A stretch of DNA of 64,000 nucleotides from DSYU01 sp963827605 (lineage in GTDB: Bacteria > Chloroflexota > Anaerolineae > Anaerolineales > Anaerolineaceae), in assembly GCA_963827605.1 (NCBI GenBank), contig CAWHBK010000001.1, forward strand, positions 1,860,001 to 1,924,000. The letters run 5' to 3'. Made by a program: the position numbers and the translations under genes. Every line of letters begins with the position of its first letter. The first letter of the stretch is position 1. Below the pieces are notes generated by a model that made no database searches, was not told the origin of the DNA, and was given only the letters and a program-made list of their open reading frames with translations. Below are positions 47,834 through 57,503 of the stretch, one piece after another.

Positions 47834-48440
47834 TTCTCCACAGATGAATGGCAGTTATCCACAGATTTGTGAAAGTTATCCACAAGTTTGGCCCTGTTTT
47901 AAAGGTTTGAGAACCAGGATTTTCCGGAGGTTATCCACAGGCGAATTCCCTTTCCTGGCGCGCCGGGGGAAGTTATCCACCATATAGAAGGGTTTTATCC
48001 ACCGGTTGTCAGATTTAATGGGGTAAAAAGGCAGGGTTTTCCACACAATATCACGGCGTTGTCCACATCCCAGAGATGGTTATCCCCATTTTGGACCATT
48101 TTATCCACTAATCGTGGCGCTTTATCCACAGCCTCACCCGATTATTTGGCACTTGAGAAGCGAGTTATCCACAGCCTGTGCCCGGTTATCCACCGGTTTG
48201 GGTGGGTTATCCACAGGACTGGGCAGGTTATCCACCGGGAAGTTGGCGCGAAGCAGGTGTTTTCCACAAAAGTCCATCGCTTTTCGATGTGGTATTGCAC
48301 TTTTTCTCCCCAAATCTGGAAGATTTATGCACAAAAATCTGGCCGGTTATGCCCAGGTTTTTCCTGGTTGGGTGACCTTTTTCCAGAAGTTATCCACAGG
48401 AAAAGGTAGGTTATCCACAGTTTTTGGCTAGTTATCCACA
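47834..48440 (+). other. DnaA-box array B, candidate replication origin (oriC)
   Basis: About 20 boxes in 600 bp, all in the same direction. Perfect TTATCCACA at 47855, 47876, 47931, 48122, 48165, 48207, 48390, 48411 and 48432; TTATGCACA at 48325; one-mismatch forms TTATCCACC (47973, 47995, 48186, 48228), TTATCCACT (48101), TTTTCCACA (48037, 48260), TTGTCCACA (48059), TTCTCCACA (47834) and TTATCCCCA (48080). This density is found only in replication origins. It follows an AT-rich tract (47655-47705) and has no gene on either strand. Confidence 0.88.
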
Positions 48441-48546
48441 ATGGCGGGCATTTATTGCCGTTTGGCTCTTCTGGGGAACCTGAAATTTGACCCTAATCTT
48501 TGGTATACTTGACCGTGACCTGTCCAGAGAAAATTGGTTATTTTGA

Positions 48547-49557
48547 ATGAAACTTATTATCCAGATTCCTTGCTACAACGAAGCAAATGTCCTGCCTGAT
48601 ACGATCCGTATGCTGCCTCGCCATCTGATTGGTTTTGACCAGGTAGAAATTTTAATTATCGATGATGGCAGCCAGGATGAAACGGCGGAAGCGGCGCGGG
48701 CAGCGGGCGCAGATCATGTGATCTGTTTATCGCACCATACGGGCCTGGCGGGAGCATTTTCCGCCGGGATCAATGAGTCGCTGCGTTTAGGCGCGGATGT
48801 GATTGTCAACACGGACGCGGATAATCAGTATGAAGCGGAAGATATTCCATGCCTGCTGGAGCCGATCTTGAAGGGGCAGGCGGAGCTGGTGGTTGGCGAC
48901 CGGGGGGTGGCGACATTGGAGTCATTCTCGCCGATCAAACGCCAGTTACAACGCCTGGGCAGCCGGGTGGTTTCACGGGCGGCCAATCTTTCGATCCCGG
49001 ATGCTACCAGCGGCTTCCGGGCGATGACGCGCGAAGTTGCGCTGCGCATGATGGTTTTAAGCGACTATTCTTACACGTTAGAAACACTGATCCAGGCCGG
49101 AAACCACAAAGTGAGAGTTGCCAGCGTGCCCATCCGGACAAACCCGCCCCAGCGGCCCTCGCGGTTAATGCGTGGGATGGGGCATTATTTGCAAAATTCC
49201 ACGATTACGATTGTACGCTCGTACGCGATGTACCGTCCGCTGCGGGTGTTTTTTGCGCTTGGGATGCTGATTCTACTGGGTGGTTCGCTGCTCATGGTGC
49301 GGTTTCTGATCCTTTTCATCTTGCGTGGCGGAAATACTGGAAACGTTCAGTCCTTAATCCTGGCGGCTGTGCTAATGATCATTGGATTCCAGACGTTAAT
49401 TATTGGGCTTGTCGCGGATTTGATTGCTTTTAACCGCAAGATATTGGAAGAGATCTTATACCAGAGTCCGAAAAACCGGGCTGGATGGATATCGGGAAGA
49501 TATTTTCGCACCTGGCTCTCCAGAAGAGGCAGATCTTTCATCGAAACTGTAGATTGA
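48547..49557 (+). CDS. Family 2 glycosyltransferase with C-terminal membrane helices
   Basis: 336 residues. GT-A domain: IIQIPCYNEANVLPDTI at the start, LIIDDGSQDETAEAA, and NTDADNQY (DxD metal site) near 90; SGFRAMTREVA typical of dolichyl/polyprenyl-phosphate sugar synthases. Two TM helices near 240-265 and 275-300. Probably transfers a sugar to a polyprenyl phosphate carrier. First gene of the cluster, just after DnaA-box array B, with TATACT near 48503. Confidence 0.88.
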   Translation: MKLIIQIPCYNEANVLPDTIRMLPRHLIGFDQVEILIIDDGSQDETAEAARAAGADHVICLSHHTGLAGAFSAGINESLRLGADVIVNTDADNQYEAEDIPCLLEPILKGQAELVVGDRGVATLESFSPIKRQLQRLGSRVVSRAANLSIPDATSGFRAMTREVALRMMVLSDYSYTLETLIQAGNHKVRVASVPIRTNPPQRPSRLMRGMGHYLQNSTITIVRSYAMYRPLRVFFALGMLILLGGSLLMVRFLILFILRGGNTGNVQSLILAAVLMIIGFQTLIIGLVADLIAFNRKILEEILYQSPKNRAGWISGRYFRTWLSRRGRSFIETVD

Positions 49558-49564
49558 AAAAATA

Positions 49565-51481
49565 ATGACTGTTTCCATATTTCAAACCCTCGCTGTCATC
49601 GCAATTTCGTTCCTTCTTCCAGGCTGGAGCTTATTATCGATTACGGGTTTATGGAAAAAGTGGCCCACACTGCAGCGCTGGTGCCTGGCTATTGGCATTA
49701 GCATCGCCTTTTATCCGGTCTTCTATTATGCCGTTCGAGAGCTCCTGCCTGGTTTTCGGCTTGGTGCGAACAAAATACAGCTGCTTTTTCTGCTTTTTTT
49801 CATTAGCATCGTTTATTTTCAACGGAAAACCTGGAAAGAGCAGTTCTCCTTTGAGCGGTTCGAATGGTACACGATTTTGGTGATCCTCGGCACATTGCTT
49901 ACCCGTTTCTGGGCAGCCCAAAATAATCCCTTTCCTGCCTGGACTGATTCGCTTCATCATACATTGATTACGCAGCTAACCGCTGAACAAGGGATGCTGC
50001 CCTTTACCCTGGAACCCTTTGATCCAATTCCATTAAATATGTATCACCTGGGACTGTATTCGATCACGGGCCTTGTACAACAGGTGGCAAAGATCTCCGC
50101 GTATACTTCCCTCATATGGGTGTCTCAGGCATTGAATGGGTTGTGTGGCCTGGGCGTCTTTCTGGTTCTGGATCGAATTGCGGGCAGGCGAGCGGCTTTC
50201 TTTGGTACCGCGGTGGTTGGTTTCTTCTCTCACATGCCGGCCTTCTACGTCAATTGGGGACGTTTTACCCAGGTTAGCGGGCAAACGCTGTTATTGATTG
50301 CCTGGGCAGTTACCTTAGAAAGCGTGCGAAGCTGGAAAGAAGATCCGTGGAAGGAAAATGCTTTTAGGCTGGTTTGCCTGACTCTCATCGCGGCAGTGCT
50401 AAATGCCGGGACTTTTCTATTCCATTTTCGCGTCGCCGGGTTTTACCTGCCTTTGCTTATCTTGGGCCTTCTATGGGAATTATGGGGCTCCATCCGGGGA
50501 AAGAGAGTGTCAAAACTGATATTTGGAATTGGAGCGGTAGGGCTGACTTCGCTGGTCTTAATCGCTCCAGTGCTTTACCGGGCAGGGCAGGCGTATGGGC
50601 AAATCTATCGGAATGCGAGCGCTGGGACAATCGATGCCGCGCAAGCACAAATTGCGAGTAATATCTACTTTATTTTTCCTGTTCAGACATTATTTACGTT
50701 GGGTGTTGAACCCTGGCTTTTCGCACTCACCTGTGTGGCAATTCTGGTCGGGATTCTTTTTAAAAACCGTTGGACGTGGATGTTTCTTGCCTGGGTATTG
50801 GTTTTATGGCTCGAAGGGAATTTGTATTTACTGAATATCCCTAGCTTAAGTTTTACCAATATGGGCGCCATCATCATCCTGCTTTACATGCCCGTGTCTT
50901 TGATTATAGGAATTGCGGTGGAGGAATTGCTGTGCCGTGTTCCAATATCGAAGCGGCTTAAGTTCGACAATTACTTTTTGGGCGTTACTCTCATAATGTG
51001 TTTTCTATTGACCAACAGCCGGGTTAGCCTGATAGAAAATTTCCGCTTTTTTATCACCAATGAGGATGTTGCGGCGATGAGCTGGATCGCAGCCAATACC
51101 CCCGGCGATGCCACCTTCGCGATTAATACATTTTTTTGGATGCCCAATTCCCCCCATGGCGCAGATGCTGGATATTGGATCCCGTATTTTACGCGCCGGA
51201 GAACTACCGCGGGTGTGATGATATCCAACCTGGGGGATGCAACCTACCGCGAAAAGCTCAACCAAACATCGACTCTGGCAAAGAAACTAGAGGAGGATAA
51301 TTCTGTTTTGGATGAGCTGCTCGCAAGGGGCATCGAATATGTATATATTGGGGAGAAAGGGAATTTTTCGGGGCCTGGTCTGGATGCGGGGAAAATCGCC
51401 CAAGATCCTCAGGCCGAGCTTGTTTACAGTCAAAAAGGCGTGGCGATTTTCAAAATTCTTGCGAAATCTGCCGGAAAGTAA
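49565..51481 (+). CDS. Polytopic membrane protein, GT-C glycosyltransferase-like
   Basis: 638 residues with about 12-13 TM helices, followed by a soluble part of ~150 residues (VAAMSWIAANTPGDATFAINTFF, GIEYVYIGEKGNF). The layout and the DSLHHTLITQL stretch after the third or fourth helix resemble GT-C/DUF6541-type glycosyltransferases that use lipid-linked sugars. Starts 7 bp after the GT2 gene, so co-transcribed. No exact family was recognised. Confidence 0.7.
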   Translation: MTVSIFQTLAVIAISFLLPGWSLLSITGLWKKWPTLQRWCLAIGISIAFYPVFYYAVRELLPGFRLGANKIQLLFLLFFISIVYFQRKTWKEQFSFERFEWYTILVILGTLLTRFWAAQNNPFPAWTDSLHHTLITQLTAEQGMLPFTLEPFDPIPLNMYHLGLYSITGLVQQVAKISAYTSLIWVSQALNGLCGLGVFLVLDRIAGRRAAFFGTAVVGFFSHMPAFYVNWGRFTQVSGQTLLLIAWAVTLESVRSWKEDPWKENAFRLVCLTLIAAVLNAGTFLFHFRVAGFYLPLLILGLLWELWGSIRGKRVSKLIFGIGAVGLTSLVLIAPVLYRAGQAYGQIYRNASAGTIDAAQAQIASNIYFIFPVQTLFTLGVEPWLFALTCVAILVGILFKNRWTWMFLAWVLVLWLEGNLYLLNIPSLSFTNMGAIIILLYMPVSLIIGIAVEELLCRVPISKRLKFDNYFLGVTLIMCFLLTNSRVSLIENFRFFITNEDVAAMSWIAANTPGDATFAINTFFWMPNSPHGADAGYWIPYFTRRRTTAGVMISNLGDATYREKLNQTSTLAKKLEEDNSVLDELLARGIEYVYIGEKGNFSGPGLDAGKIAQDPQAELVYSQKGVAIFKILAKSAGK

Positions 51482-51493
51482 ACGACGATCGTT

Positions 51494-52620
51494 ATGCGGA
51501 TAACAATTGTTGGGCCAGTGTATCCATATCGAGGGGGGATCGCTCATTACACGACCACGCTTTCGCAAAAGCTGAGCGCGGCCGGGCATGCGGTCCAGAC
51601 GATCTCTTTAAGCGCCAATATCCAGCCTGGTTGTATCCGGGGCAGTCCGACAAGGATCCAAGCGCACAACATGATCAGGTTCCGGCGCTGTATACCCTGG
51701 ATCCAATCTATTTCTGGACCTGGGGCCGGGCTGCTCAACAAATCCAATCTTTTCAACCAGATCTAGTGATTTTCCAGTGGTGGACCACATTTTGGGCTCC
51801 GGCATTTGCCGTTCTGGCGCGCTGGCTGCGCGCGCGGGGCTTATACGTGGCATTCCTGATCCATAATGTGATGCCTCATGAAGCGCGTTTTTGGGATAAC
51901 TGGCTATGCAGGTTAGCACTCTCTTCTGCTGATCAATTTATCGTTCAGACAGAAAAGGAAGCAAACCGACTGCGAACGTTAATACCCAGAGCCAGGATTG
52001 TCATTACGCCACACCCAGTCTACAACATGTTTGCAGATAAGCTATTATCACGTTCGGAGGCTCGACATAATCTTGGCTTACCGGAAGGGGCACCCATTAT
52101 CTTGTTCTTTGGGATTGTACGTCCGTATAAAGGGTTGCGCTACCTACTGCAGGCATTCCAATACCTTTTGAGAAAAAGGCCCAACGCTCGTTTGATCATT
52201 GCCGGTGAGTTTTGGGAACCGATCACCGAGTACCAGCCTCTCATGAGGGAGCTTGGGATTAGAGAACGCGTATCTGTTTACAATCGATATATTCCAAATG
52301 AGGATATTCCGACTTACTTTTCTGCGGCAGATGTGTTTGCAGCTCCTTATGTGGATGGAACACAGAGTGGGGCTGTGAAAATGGCATTGGGGTTTGGTTT
52401 GCCCATCGTCCTGACCCGCTGTATCTTAGATGATATGCTGGCAGAACAGGAGGATGTCTGGCTGGCTGAGGAGCGGGATGCGGAAAGTCTTGCTAACGCG
52501 ATCATCGCGGCGCTCGAACAAAGCCAGGGGAACCGGCTGGCAGGCACGCCGCTGGATGACTGGCATCAGATCGTGCAGGTGATCGAGGGATTATCCGAGG
52601 GTGCAGTCAGCAGTGGATGA
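51494..52620 (+). CDS. Family 4/1 glycosyltransferase (one frameshift)
   Basis: About 375 residues in two frames, shift near 51615. GT-B fold: ITIVGPVYPYRGGIAHYTTTL at the N terminus, then ILFFGIVRPYKGLRYLLQAF and RLIIAGEFW, and a donor-site region AADVFAAPYVDGTQSGAVKMALGFGLP. Likely adds a sugar to a polysaccharide or lipid-linked glycan. Its end overlaps the next gene by 20 bp. Confidence 0.88.
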
Positions 52621-53546
52621 GGTTTTTGTTATTATCCTGAACTGGAATGGCGCTCGGGATACGCTAGCATGCCTGGATTCACTGATGGCCCAAGAAGGGG
52701 TACACCTGGAATGCATTGTTGTGGATAACTGTTCCAGGATGATTCTGTGCAGCAAATTCGAGACCGGTTTCCCGCAGGTGCATGTGATTGAAAATGAGCG
52801 AAATCTTGGCTTTCCGGCCGGAAATAATGTGGGCATCCGGTATGCTTTCGAACGAAGCGCAAAGAATATCTTTATTTTAAATAATGATACGATCGTTGAA
52901 CCAGGCATGGTCCGGCTGCTTTTAGCTCACCTGACTCCGGATGTGGGCGTGGTTACTCCTGCGATTTTTTACGCCAGCCAGCCGGATCGAATATGGTCAA
53001 TTGGTGGGATGATTCACCCGCTCTTCTTGGAAATCGTAAATTCCCCGGGGACGCGTATCGTTGCCGGCTGCCCCGGTAGAACGGGATTTCGTTACAGGCT
53101 GCGCAATGCTTATCCGCACGGAGGTGCTGCGAGAGGTGGGGCTGTTTGATGAAAGGTTTTTCCCCGGCTATTACGAAGACCTCGATTTATCCTTGCGCAT
53201 CCGCCGCGGAGGGTATCGGATGCTCCTGGTTCCGCAGGCGCGCTTGCTGCACAAAGTCTCACAGACCAGCGGCGGGCAGTCCTCGCCGCGGGTTTATTTT
53301 TTGATGGGCCGCAACAGCGGCTACTATTTTCGCAAGCATATGCACTTTTGGCAGGCGCCTTTTATCATCTTCTTTCGGCTGGGCAGCGCGTTAAAAACCA
53401 GCTTCCGGTTGATATTGAAAGGAGAAAAAGAAGGCCTGGCAGCGTACTGGAAAGGCCTGATGCTGGGATGGACTGGGATTCCAAAAAAGGCGAACACACA
53501 ATATCTCGCATATTATGGGTACTGTCAGGAAAAGGGCCAGGGATAA
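52601..53546 (+). CDS. Family 2 glycosyltransferase, rhamnosyltransferase-like (one frameshift)
   Basis: About 315 residues in two frames, shift near 53080. FVIILNWNGARDTLACLDSL at the N terminus, VVDNCS, ERNLGFPAGNNVGI, IFILNNDTIVEPG (DxD-like NDT), and after the shift FVTGCAMLIRTEVLREVGLFDERFF with YEDLDLSLRIRRGGY. This pattern is typical of WbbL-type transferases. GTG start at 52601 inside the previous gene. Confidence 0.88.
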
Positions 53547-54722
53547 ATGAAAATCCTCATGCTGGTATTCAACAAAGTAGGTCAGGGGACTTACTGGCGA
53601 GCCCTGCGCCTGGCTGAGGAATTAACGCGTAGGGATCACCAAATTACGTTGATCGCCACTTCCCGGAATAACCGCTGGAAGCAGCTTGCGCGGTCCGAAA
53701 ATGGGGTGGAAATCGTTGAAATGCCGGACCTTTTTACTGGCTCGTTAAGGTCTGGTTGGGATGGGTGGAATATCATCCGTCGGATTTTTTGGTTACGCAA
53801 TCGAAAATTTGATTTGGTACATGGTTTTGATTCCAGGCCAACGGTAATTTTTCCGGCGCTTTACGTCCATAAACAGGGAGTGCCGCTCCTGTTAGATTGG
53901 GCAGATTGGTTTGGTAAGGGCGGCTCGGTGGAAGAACGGAATAATCCTTCGATTCGAGCCATACTGCGGCCGGTAGAGACTTTCTTTGAAGAACACTATC
54001 GAACGCAAGCACAGGGAACAACGGTTATCTGTTCATTACTTTTCCAAAAAGCGCTTGCCCTAGGCATACCAGAAGAACGGATAGTATGCCTGCGCAATGG
54101 AGCGGACCTGAAAAACAGGCAAGCAATCCCCATTCCGGTTGCACGAAGTGAAGTAAATTTACCGCTTAATGTTCCGGTGATCGGTTACGTGGGTTCTGTT
54201 TTTCCAAACGACGCGAAATTCATGATTAATGCTTTTGACCTCGTGACATCCCGCCTGCCAGATACCAGATTAGTTATCGCCGGCTACTGTGCTTATGATA
54301 TTCGTTCGGCGGTTTCGAAACCCGAGAATGTAATTCAAACCGGGTTTTTAGATAACCAGAAACTCAACATGTTCCTCTCAGCGTGTGATTTGTTCTGGCT
54401 GCCCTTGTGTAATAGTAACGCAAACAAGGGCAGGTTTCCGTATAAGTTAACGGATTATATGGCGATCGGGCGTCCGATTGTCGCTACCGCTGTAGGGGAT
54501 GTAACGGAAATTGTTTCAGGAGCCGGGATAGGGTTTCTTTCCCCTGACATACCACAGGTGTTTGCCAATGAGACGTTGCGAATGCTTGAGACCCCTGACC
54601 AAATGATCGGTATGGGCCAGCGAGCACGCCTGTTGGCTGAGTCTCAATTTTCATGGGATAGCCTGACGGATACGCTGGAAGCATTTTACAGGCGGGTTGC
54701 AAATGGGGAAGAATCTTTGTAA
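53547..54722 (+). CDS. Family 4 glycosyltransferase
   Basis: 391 residues, one clean frame, ATG two codons after the preceding stop codon region (TAA-ATG). GT-B: MKILMLVFNKVGQGTYWRALRLAEEL, VPVIGYVGSVFPNDAKFMINAF, and KLTDYMAIGRPIVATAVGDVTEIVSGAGIGFL near the donor site. No membrane helices. Part of the 48.5-57.3 kb glycan cluster. Confidence 0.9.
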   Translation: MKILMLVFNKVGQGTYWRALRLAEELTRRDHQITLIATSRNNRWKQLARSENGVEIVEMPDLFTGSLRSGWDGWNIIRRIFWLRNRKFDLVHGFDSRPTVIFPALYVHKQGVPLLLDWADWFGKGGSVEERNNPSIRAILRPVETFFEEHYRTQAQGTTVICSLLFQKALALGIPEERIVCLRNGADLKNRQAIPIPVARSEVNLPLNVPVIGYVGSVFPNDAKFMINAFDLVTSRLPDTRLVIAGYCAYDIRSAVSKPENVIQTGFLDNQKLNMFLSACDLFWLPLCNSNANKGRFPYKLTDYMAIGRPIVATAVGDVTEIVSGAGIGFLSPDIPQVFANETLRMLETPDQMIGMGQRARLLAESQFSWDSLTDTLEAFYRRVANGEESL

Positions 54723-54742
54723 TTTAGGGCGAGGTATTGGTT

Positions 54743-55669
54743 ATGGAGCATCCTACCTGTAATCTTTGCGGGTCAGAAGCAAGCATTCCTGTGTATGCCA
54801 ATGAGGGTTGGCGATACTACGCCGGAGAACCGTACCGCCTGGTTCGCTGTTTACAATGTGGATTGATTTATCTATGCCCAAGGCCGTCGCCTGATGAGAT
54901 CGGGGCGTTTTATAAGGAAATGTACTCGTGTTACAAGCAGTCCGTTGAGACAGAAAAAAATGGCATAATCCGCTGGGCGCGGAGGAAAAATCTTTCGGCT
55001 CGCCGTAAGGCAGTCGAACGGGCTAGCCAGTGCCAGTCCGGGCGGATTCTGGATGTTGGCTGCGCGACCGGGCTGTTCTTGAACGAAATGCAACAGGCTG
55101 GATGGGAAACCTATGGTGTGGAGCCAGTGGAAAATGCAGCCGGCTATGCCCGCCAGGAATTTGGATTGAATGTTTTTGGGGGGTATTTTCAGGATGCACC
55201 CTATCAGGCGGAATGGTTTGATGTAATTACCTTCTGGGATGTAATCGAACACACTTTTTCTCCCCAGGAGGAGTTAATGCATGTAGCCCGTTTGTTGAAG
55301 TCCGGCGGAACATTGATCATGAATTTTCCCAACTGGGACAGCTTCGACCGGTGCATCTTTGATTCTTCCTGGCAAGGTTTGGACCCTCCAAGACATCTAT
55401 ATGTGTTTTCGCAAGCGACAATGGGCCAAATGATTTCAAAGGCGGGGTTGAAGGTGCATAACTGGCAAAGCCTTGTCTCTTCTTATTATGCCTGGGCGCT
55501 TAGTGTTGAGCGATGGGTGCAGGTGAAGAACCGTGATTGGGCAACCCGAACAGGGAAGGTTTTGAATTTCCCGGGCATGCGATACCTGTTCAGCCCCTGG
55601 TTTCTGATAACAGATTTCCTGAAAAAGAGCAGCCTGATATCGGTAATTGCTAGAAAAGAAGGAAAATGA
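54743..55669 (+). CDS. SAM-dependent methyltransferase with N-terminal zinc ribbon, copy 1
   Basis: 308 residues. N-terminal CNLCGSEAS and CLQCGLIYLCPRPSPDEI zinc ribbon, as in sugar-modifying class I methyltransferases; then ILDVGCATGLFLNEMQQAGW (motif I), VITFWDVIEHTFSPQEELMHV and LKSGGTLIMNFPN. ATG at 54743 has GAGG upstream and is preferred over TTG 54737. A paralogue is at 58996-59994. It probably methylates a sugar or lipid-linked intermediate. Confidence 0.88.
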   Translation: MEHPTCNLCGSEASIPVYANEGWRYYAGEPYRLVRCLQCGLIYLCPRPSPDEIGAFYKEMYSCYKQSVETEKNGIIRWARRKNLSARRKAVERASQCQSGRILDVGCATGLFLNEMQQAGWETYGVEPVENAAGYARQEFGLNVFGGYFQDAPYQAEWFDVITFWDVIEHTFSPQEELMHVARLLKSGGTLIMNFPNWDSFDRCIFDSSWQGLDPPRHLYVFSQATMGQMISKAGLKVHNWQSLVSSYYAWALSVERWVQVKNRDWATRTGKVLNFPGMRYLFSPWFLITDFLKKSSLISVIARKEGK

Positions 55670-55726
55670 TAGAATTGACCTTTCGCTTTACGATGGAAAA
55701 GTGGATTCATCTAAACAGGAGGCATT

Positions 55727-56359
55727 GTGCGTAAGGCAATCAAAGATCTTGTGCGCATTGTTGCTGAAACATTCCCTATTCCTGAGCCGATTTATGAATT
55801 TGGGGCATATCAGACAGAAGGGCAAGAGGGTTTCGCGAATTTACGCCATCTCTTCCCCGGAAAAAGGTACGTTGGTTGCGATATGCGTAGAGGCCCAGGG
55901 GTGGACTGTATTCTCGATTTGCATAATCTTGGCCTCGTGGGCGGAAGCACTTGCACGGTGCTAATGCTCGATACATTAGAGCATGTAGAATACCCGCACT
56001 TGGCCGTGCAAGAGGTATATCGGTCCATAGCGCCTGGTGGTTTTCTTCTGATTAGCTCAGTTATGAATTTTCCCATTCATTCGTATCCTTATGATTATTG
56101 GCGCTTCACCCCGGCGGCGTTTCAGAGCCTGTTGGCGCCTTTCCAAAATTCTTTTGTCGATTTTGCCGGGGAAGAAAAATTTCCACACACGGTAGTTGGC
56201 CTGGGCTTTAAGGGTGATCTTCCTCCGTTCGACCATTTTCTACCCCGTTTTCAGGCCTGGAAGAAATATAACAGCCAGCTGCACGGAAAGGCCGCGATCC
56301 GGCAGTTTATTCCACCGGCCGTGATGGATATTTATGAAAAAATTCTTGGAAAAAAGTAA
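55727..56359 (+). CDS. Class I SAM-dependent methyltransferase
   Basis: 210 residues with GTG start at 55727 (AGGAGG upstream). PIYEFGAYQTEGQ replaces a typical glycine-rich motif I; then YVGCDMRRGPGVDCILDLHNL, TVLMLDTLEHVEYPHLAVQEVYRSIAPGGFLLI and a YWRFTPAAF. Related to the small methyltransferases found in polysaccharide clusters. Overlaps the next gene by 26 bp. Confidence 0.82.
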   Translation: MRKAIKDLVRIVAETFPIPEPIYEFGAYQTEGQEGFANLRHLFPGKRYVGCDMRRGPGVDCILDLHNLGLVGGSTCTVLMLDTLEHVEYPHLAVQEVYRSIAPGGFLLISSVMNFPIHSYPYDYWRFTPAAFQSLLAPFQNSFVDFAGEEKFPHTVVGLGFKGDLPPFDHFLPRFQAWKKYNSQLHGKAAIRQFIPPAVMDIYEKILGKK

Positions 56360-57287
56360 ACTCAGCCGGTTGTTTAGCGCCATCCTGTTCTGCGCGGCAA
56401 TCGGTTTTGCGATGCTCTTTCTTTGGCGGGAAGGCCCCAAAATCCCTTGGGAGACTTTTCAACTTAATATTGGATTCGTCGCTCTGTCTCTGGTTATTTC
56501 GACAATTGGTTTTGTTCCTGCGTTTCTTGGCTGGCGGTTGATTTTGAACTTATACCATATACATAATTGCCTACAGGATGATCTACAAAACTATGTATAC
56601 TCTATGTTTGGCTCGTTTGTCCCAGGCGGAATTTGGCAGCTGGTAGGCCGGTCGATGTTATATAAAAAGCAGGAAATCAGCAGCTTGCGAGTTACATCTG
56701 CCAGTATCCTCGAAACAATTTTTATCGCCCTGGCAGGCTGGTTGGTTTATTGGTTTGGTTTTTCCGTTCGCCCCGAATTGAGCTTCGTCAAATGGCCCGG
56801 GTTTCAATATGTGGTGATTATCCCAATTTTGATCTTGCTAGAGCCCCATGTATTGTCCTGGATAAACAATTGGATTCTAAGGAGGAATCGATCTGCTCCT
56901 TTGCCTGAGCTTATCCATTTCTCGCTCATTAATATTCTAATATTACTGTTTTTTGAGATTCTGGTGAATGTCTTAGGCGGAGTCGCTGTGTTTACTTTGC
57001 TGCGCAGCCTGGTTAGTTTGCCAATCAGTGATCTTATCAACGTTGTCACCGCCTATAGCTTTTCGATGGCTTTTGCGAGCCTATTCTTTTGGCTGCCTGG
57101 CCGCATGGTTATAAAAGACAGTGCTATGGCGATTGCCTTAGCTCAAAGCACGCCAGCAGGTATGGCGGTGATTTTCACAGTCGTGATCCGCATCTGGTTG
57201 GTTATTACGGTTCTTGTTCCGGCTGGTTTGCTCTGGCTTTCATTGACCGTGATTCAATTTGTTCAACAGCGAAGGTCTGCTGCTTAA
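56334..57287 (+). CDS. Flippase-like membrane protein (LPG synthase TM/UPF0104 type)
   Basis: 317 residues with about 8 TM helices. FLGWRLILNLYHI, YVYSMFGSFVPGGIWQLVGRSMLYKKQ and the late WLPGRMVIKDSAMAIAL match the lysylphosphatidylglycerol-synthase-like membrane region family found next to glycosyltransferases. It may move lipid-linked sugars or lipids. Last gene of the glycan cluster; start inside the previous gene. Confidence 0.82.
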   Translation: MKKFLEKSKLSRLFSAILFCAAIGFAMLFLWREGPKIPWETFQLNIGFVALSLVISTIGFVPAFLGWRLILNLYHIHNCLQDDLQNYVYSMFGSFVPGGIWQLVGRSMLYKKQEISSLRVTSASILETIFIALAGWLVYWFGFSVRPELSFVKWPGFQYVVIIPILILLEPHVLSWINNWILRRNRSAPLPELIHFSLINILILLFFEILVNVLGGVAVFTLLRSLVSLPISDLINVVTAYSFSMAFASLFFWLPGRMVIKDSAMAIALAQSTPAGMAVIFTVVIRIWLVITVLVPAGLLWLSLTVIQFVQQRRSAA

Positions 57288-57503
57288 TTTAGGAATAAGA
57301 GATGGCCTTTTCAGGGATGCAAATCGTTTAATGAGGCCCTATTTTGATCTACCTAAAACAAGACTTTTCGACTTTATTGGCCCGAATACGACATGGCCTC
57401 TTGGCAAGTTCTGGAATAACACGAAAGTATTATTGCTAAAAACGAACCAGGAACTTACAATGAAATCAAGAAAAGCCCAATTTATTCTTTTAGGAGAGTC
57501 AAT
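57288..57503. other. Gap before the secreted repeat protein
   Basis: 216 bp with no gene. It ends with TTAGGAGAGTCAAT, a strong ribosome site for the next gene. No terminator was seen for the glycan cluster. Confidence 0.4.

Noticed and set aside
48059..48409. Plus-strand 116-codon frame in the DnaA-box array
   Set aside because: Its sequence is translated TTATCCACA repeats (LST, VIHR); repeat-driven, not a gene.
47834..48440. CRISPR array as explanation of the repeated 9-mers
   Set aside because: Repeats are 9 bp, irregularly spaced (12-100 bp), and match the DnaA-box consensus; no cas genes.
52714..52728. TGTGGATAA-like DnaA box in a glycosyltransferase gene
   Set aside because: Single copy within coding sequence; expected by chance.
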